The notes under the pieces were generated by a model. It searched no databases and was not told where the DNA came from. It saw nothing but the letters and a program-made list of their open reading frames with translations. Source: Kiloniellaceae bacterium (GTDB taxonomy: Bacteria; Pseudomonadota; Alphaproteobacteria; Kiloniellales; Kiloniellaceae). From it: a DNA stretch of 64,000 nucleotides. Of this stretch, positions 63,521 through 64,000 are shown one piece after another. Positions within the stretch are counted from its first letter, which is position 1. The number at the start of each line of letters is the position of its first letter. The stretch lies in contig JAJFGK010000030.1 in the NCBI GenBank assembly GCA_021776195.1, positions 1 through 64,000 of the forward strand, in the 5' to 3' direction. The translations under genes and the position numbers were made by a program.

Positions 63521-64000
63521 TGACTGACCCGATGAACCTCGGGATCGCGCCCGATGACTGGAGCCAGCTGTCACGGCACCGCGATATGCCGGCGATCGAT
63601 GGCGATCGCATGGGGCGATATCGCTTGGCACGGGTCCGCCGGCAGTTGAAGGAAGCAGGGGCGGCCTTGGGCATTTTCGTGAGCCCGGTCAGCATTCGCT
63701 ATGCGGTGGACTATCGCGGCTATGCGCTGTTCCAATCTCATATTCCCAGCAGCTATCTGTTCGTGCCGGTCGAAGGACCGGTCGTCATGCACGGCATCTT
63801 TGGCGAACCGCCGGCCCTGGTCGACTCCGTGCGTCCGGCCAGGGCAATCTCCTATTTCAACGGCGGGCCCGAGATGGCGGATCGCGCGCGCTTGCTGGCC
63901 AAGGACGTTCGGGAGTTCCTCCGCGAGATCGGGACGGACAACCGGCGGGTCGCGGTCGAGTACGTCAATCCCAGCGCCACCCGTGCGCTGCTGGATCTGG
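63521..64000 (+). CDS. M24-family creatinase/Xaa-Pro peptidase-like protein (3' truncated)
   Basis: The first 160 residues of a protein with a creatinase-type N-terminal domain: RYRLARVRRQLKEAGAALGIFVSPVSIRYAVDYRGYALFQSHIPSSYLFVPVEGPVVMHG. The catalytic domain is beyond the window. It shares the N-terminal fold with the 28694-29866 M24 protein but is clearly a different subfamily (VDYRGYALFQSH). It is divergent from hyuA by 276 bases, in which no gene is seen. Confidence 0.8.

Overview
The window is high-GC DNA from an alphaproteobacterium, most likely Rhodospirillales or a close relative. The main evidence is the gene order ppx - rlmE - guaB - rsmB - guaA on the minus strand (1.4-8.9 kb), together with Omp25-type barrels, PilZ, BluB and the Pss/Psd pair. 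The genus cannot be read from the sequence. All function calls come from reading translated motifs; no database search was run.

Layout. 0-0.6 kb: the end of a membrane-protein gene, a tRNA-Cys with a damaged acceptor stem, and a 259-bp element that folds into a three-way junction. 0.6-9.2 kb: a hydrolase, the guanine-nucleotide and rRNA-modification block, and tRNA-Gln. 9.5-14.4 kb: a small HTH regulator with two unrecognised partners that overlap tail to tail, an outer-membrane barrel, a 61-aa protein and a PuuE-type deacetylase. 14.7-21.2 kb: two overlapping genes for very large helical proteins, one with nine repeats of about 152 residues. 21.7-24 kb: RhlE-type helicase and a tandem GFA protein. 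24.2-35.8 kb: a catabolic island (two FAD oxidoreductases, a TauD-like dioxygenase, nitronate monooxygenase, an ectoine-hydrolase-like M24 enzyme, a hydroxyacid dehydrogenase, an M20 amidohydrolase, a DDAH-like enzyme and a lone ABC substrate-binding protein), interrupted by a MazEF-like toxin-antitoxin pair and two copies of a palindromic intergenic repeat.

36-47.4 kb: a small gene followed 2 nt later by a 30-codon His-rich reading frame, then PilZ, BluB, a FlgC-like orphan, an App1-type phosphatase, a small secreted protein, an OmpA-family protein, a lipoprotein, and a PadR regulator with a palindrome inside its promoter followed by an RND efflux pair. 47.5-53.9 kb: a class-3 lipase, pssA-psd, a LysM envelope protein, two c-type cytochromes and a LOG-family enzyme. 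54.2-59 kb: a second locus of large unrecognised proteins. The 1235-aa member carries what looks like a fold-type-I PLP-enzyme core, followed by a 356-aa partner. 59-64 kb: hydantoinase A and B, a PNPOx-like protein and, divergently, the start of another M24 protein.

The most likely undescribed biology lies in (i) the two loci of giant helical proteins, 14.7-21.2 and 54.2-59.0 kb, which may belong to one system, (ii) the folded 316-574 element, and (iii) the His-rich micropeptide.
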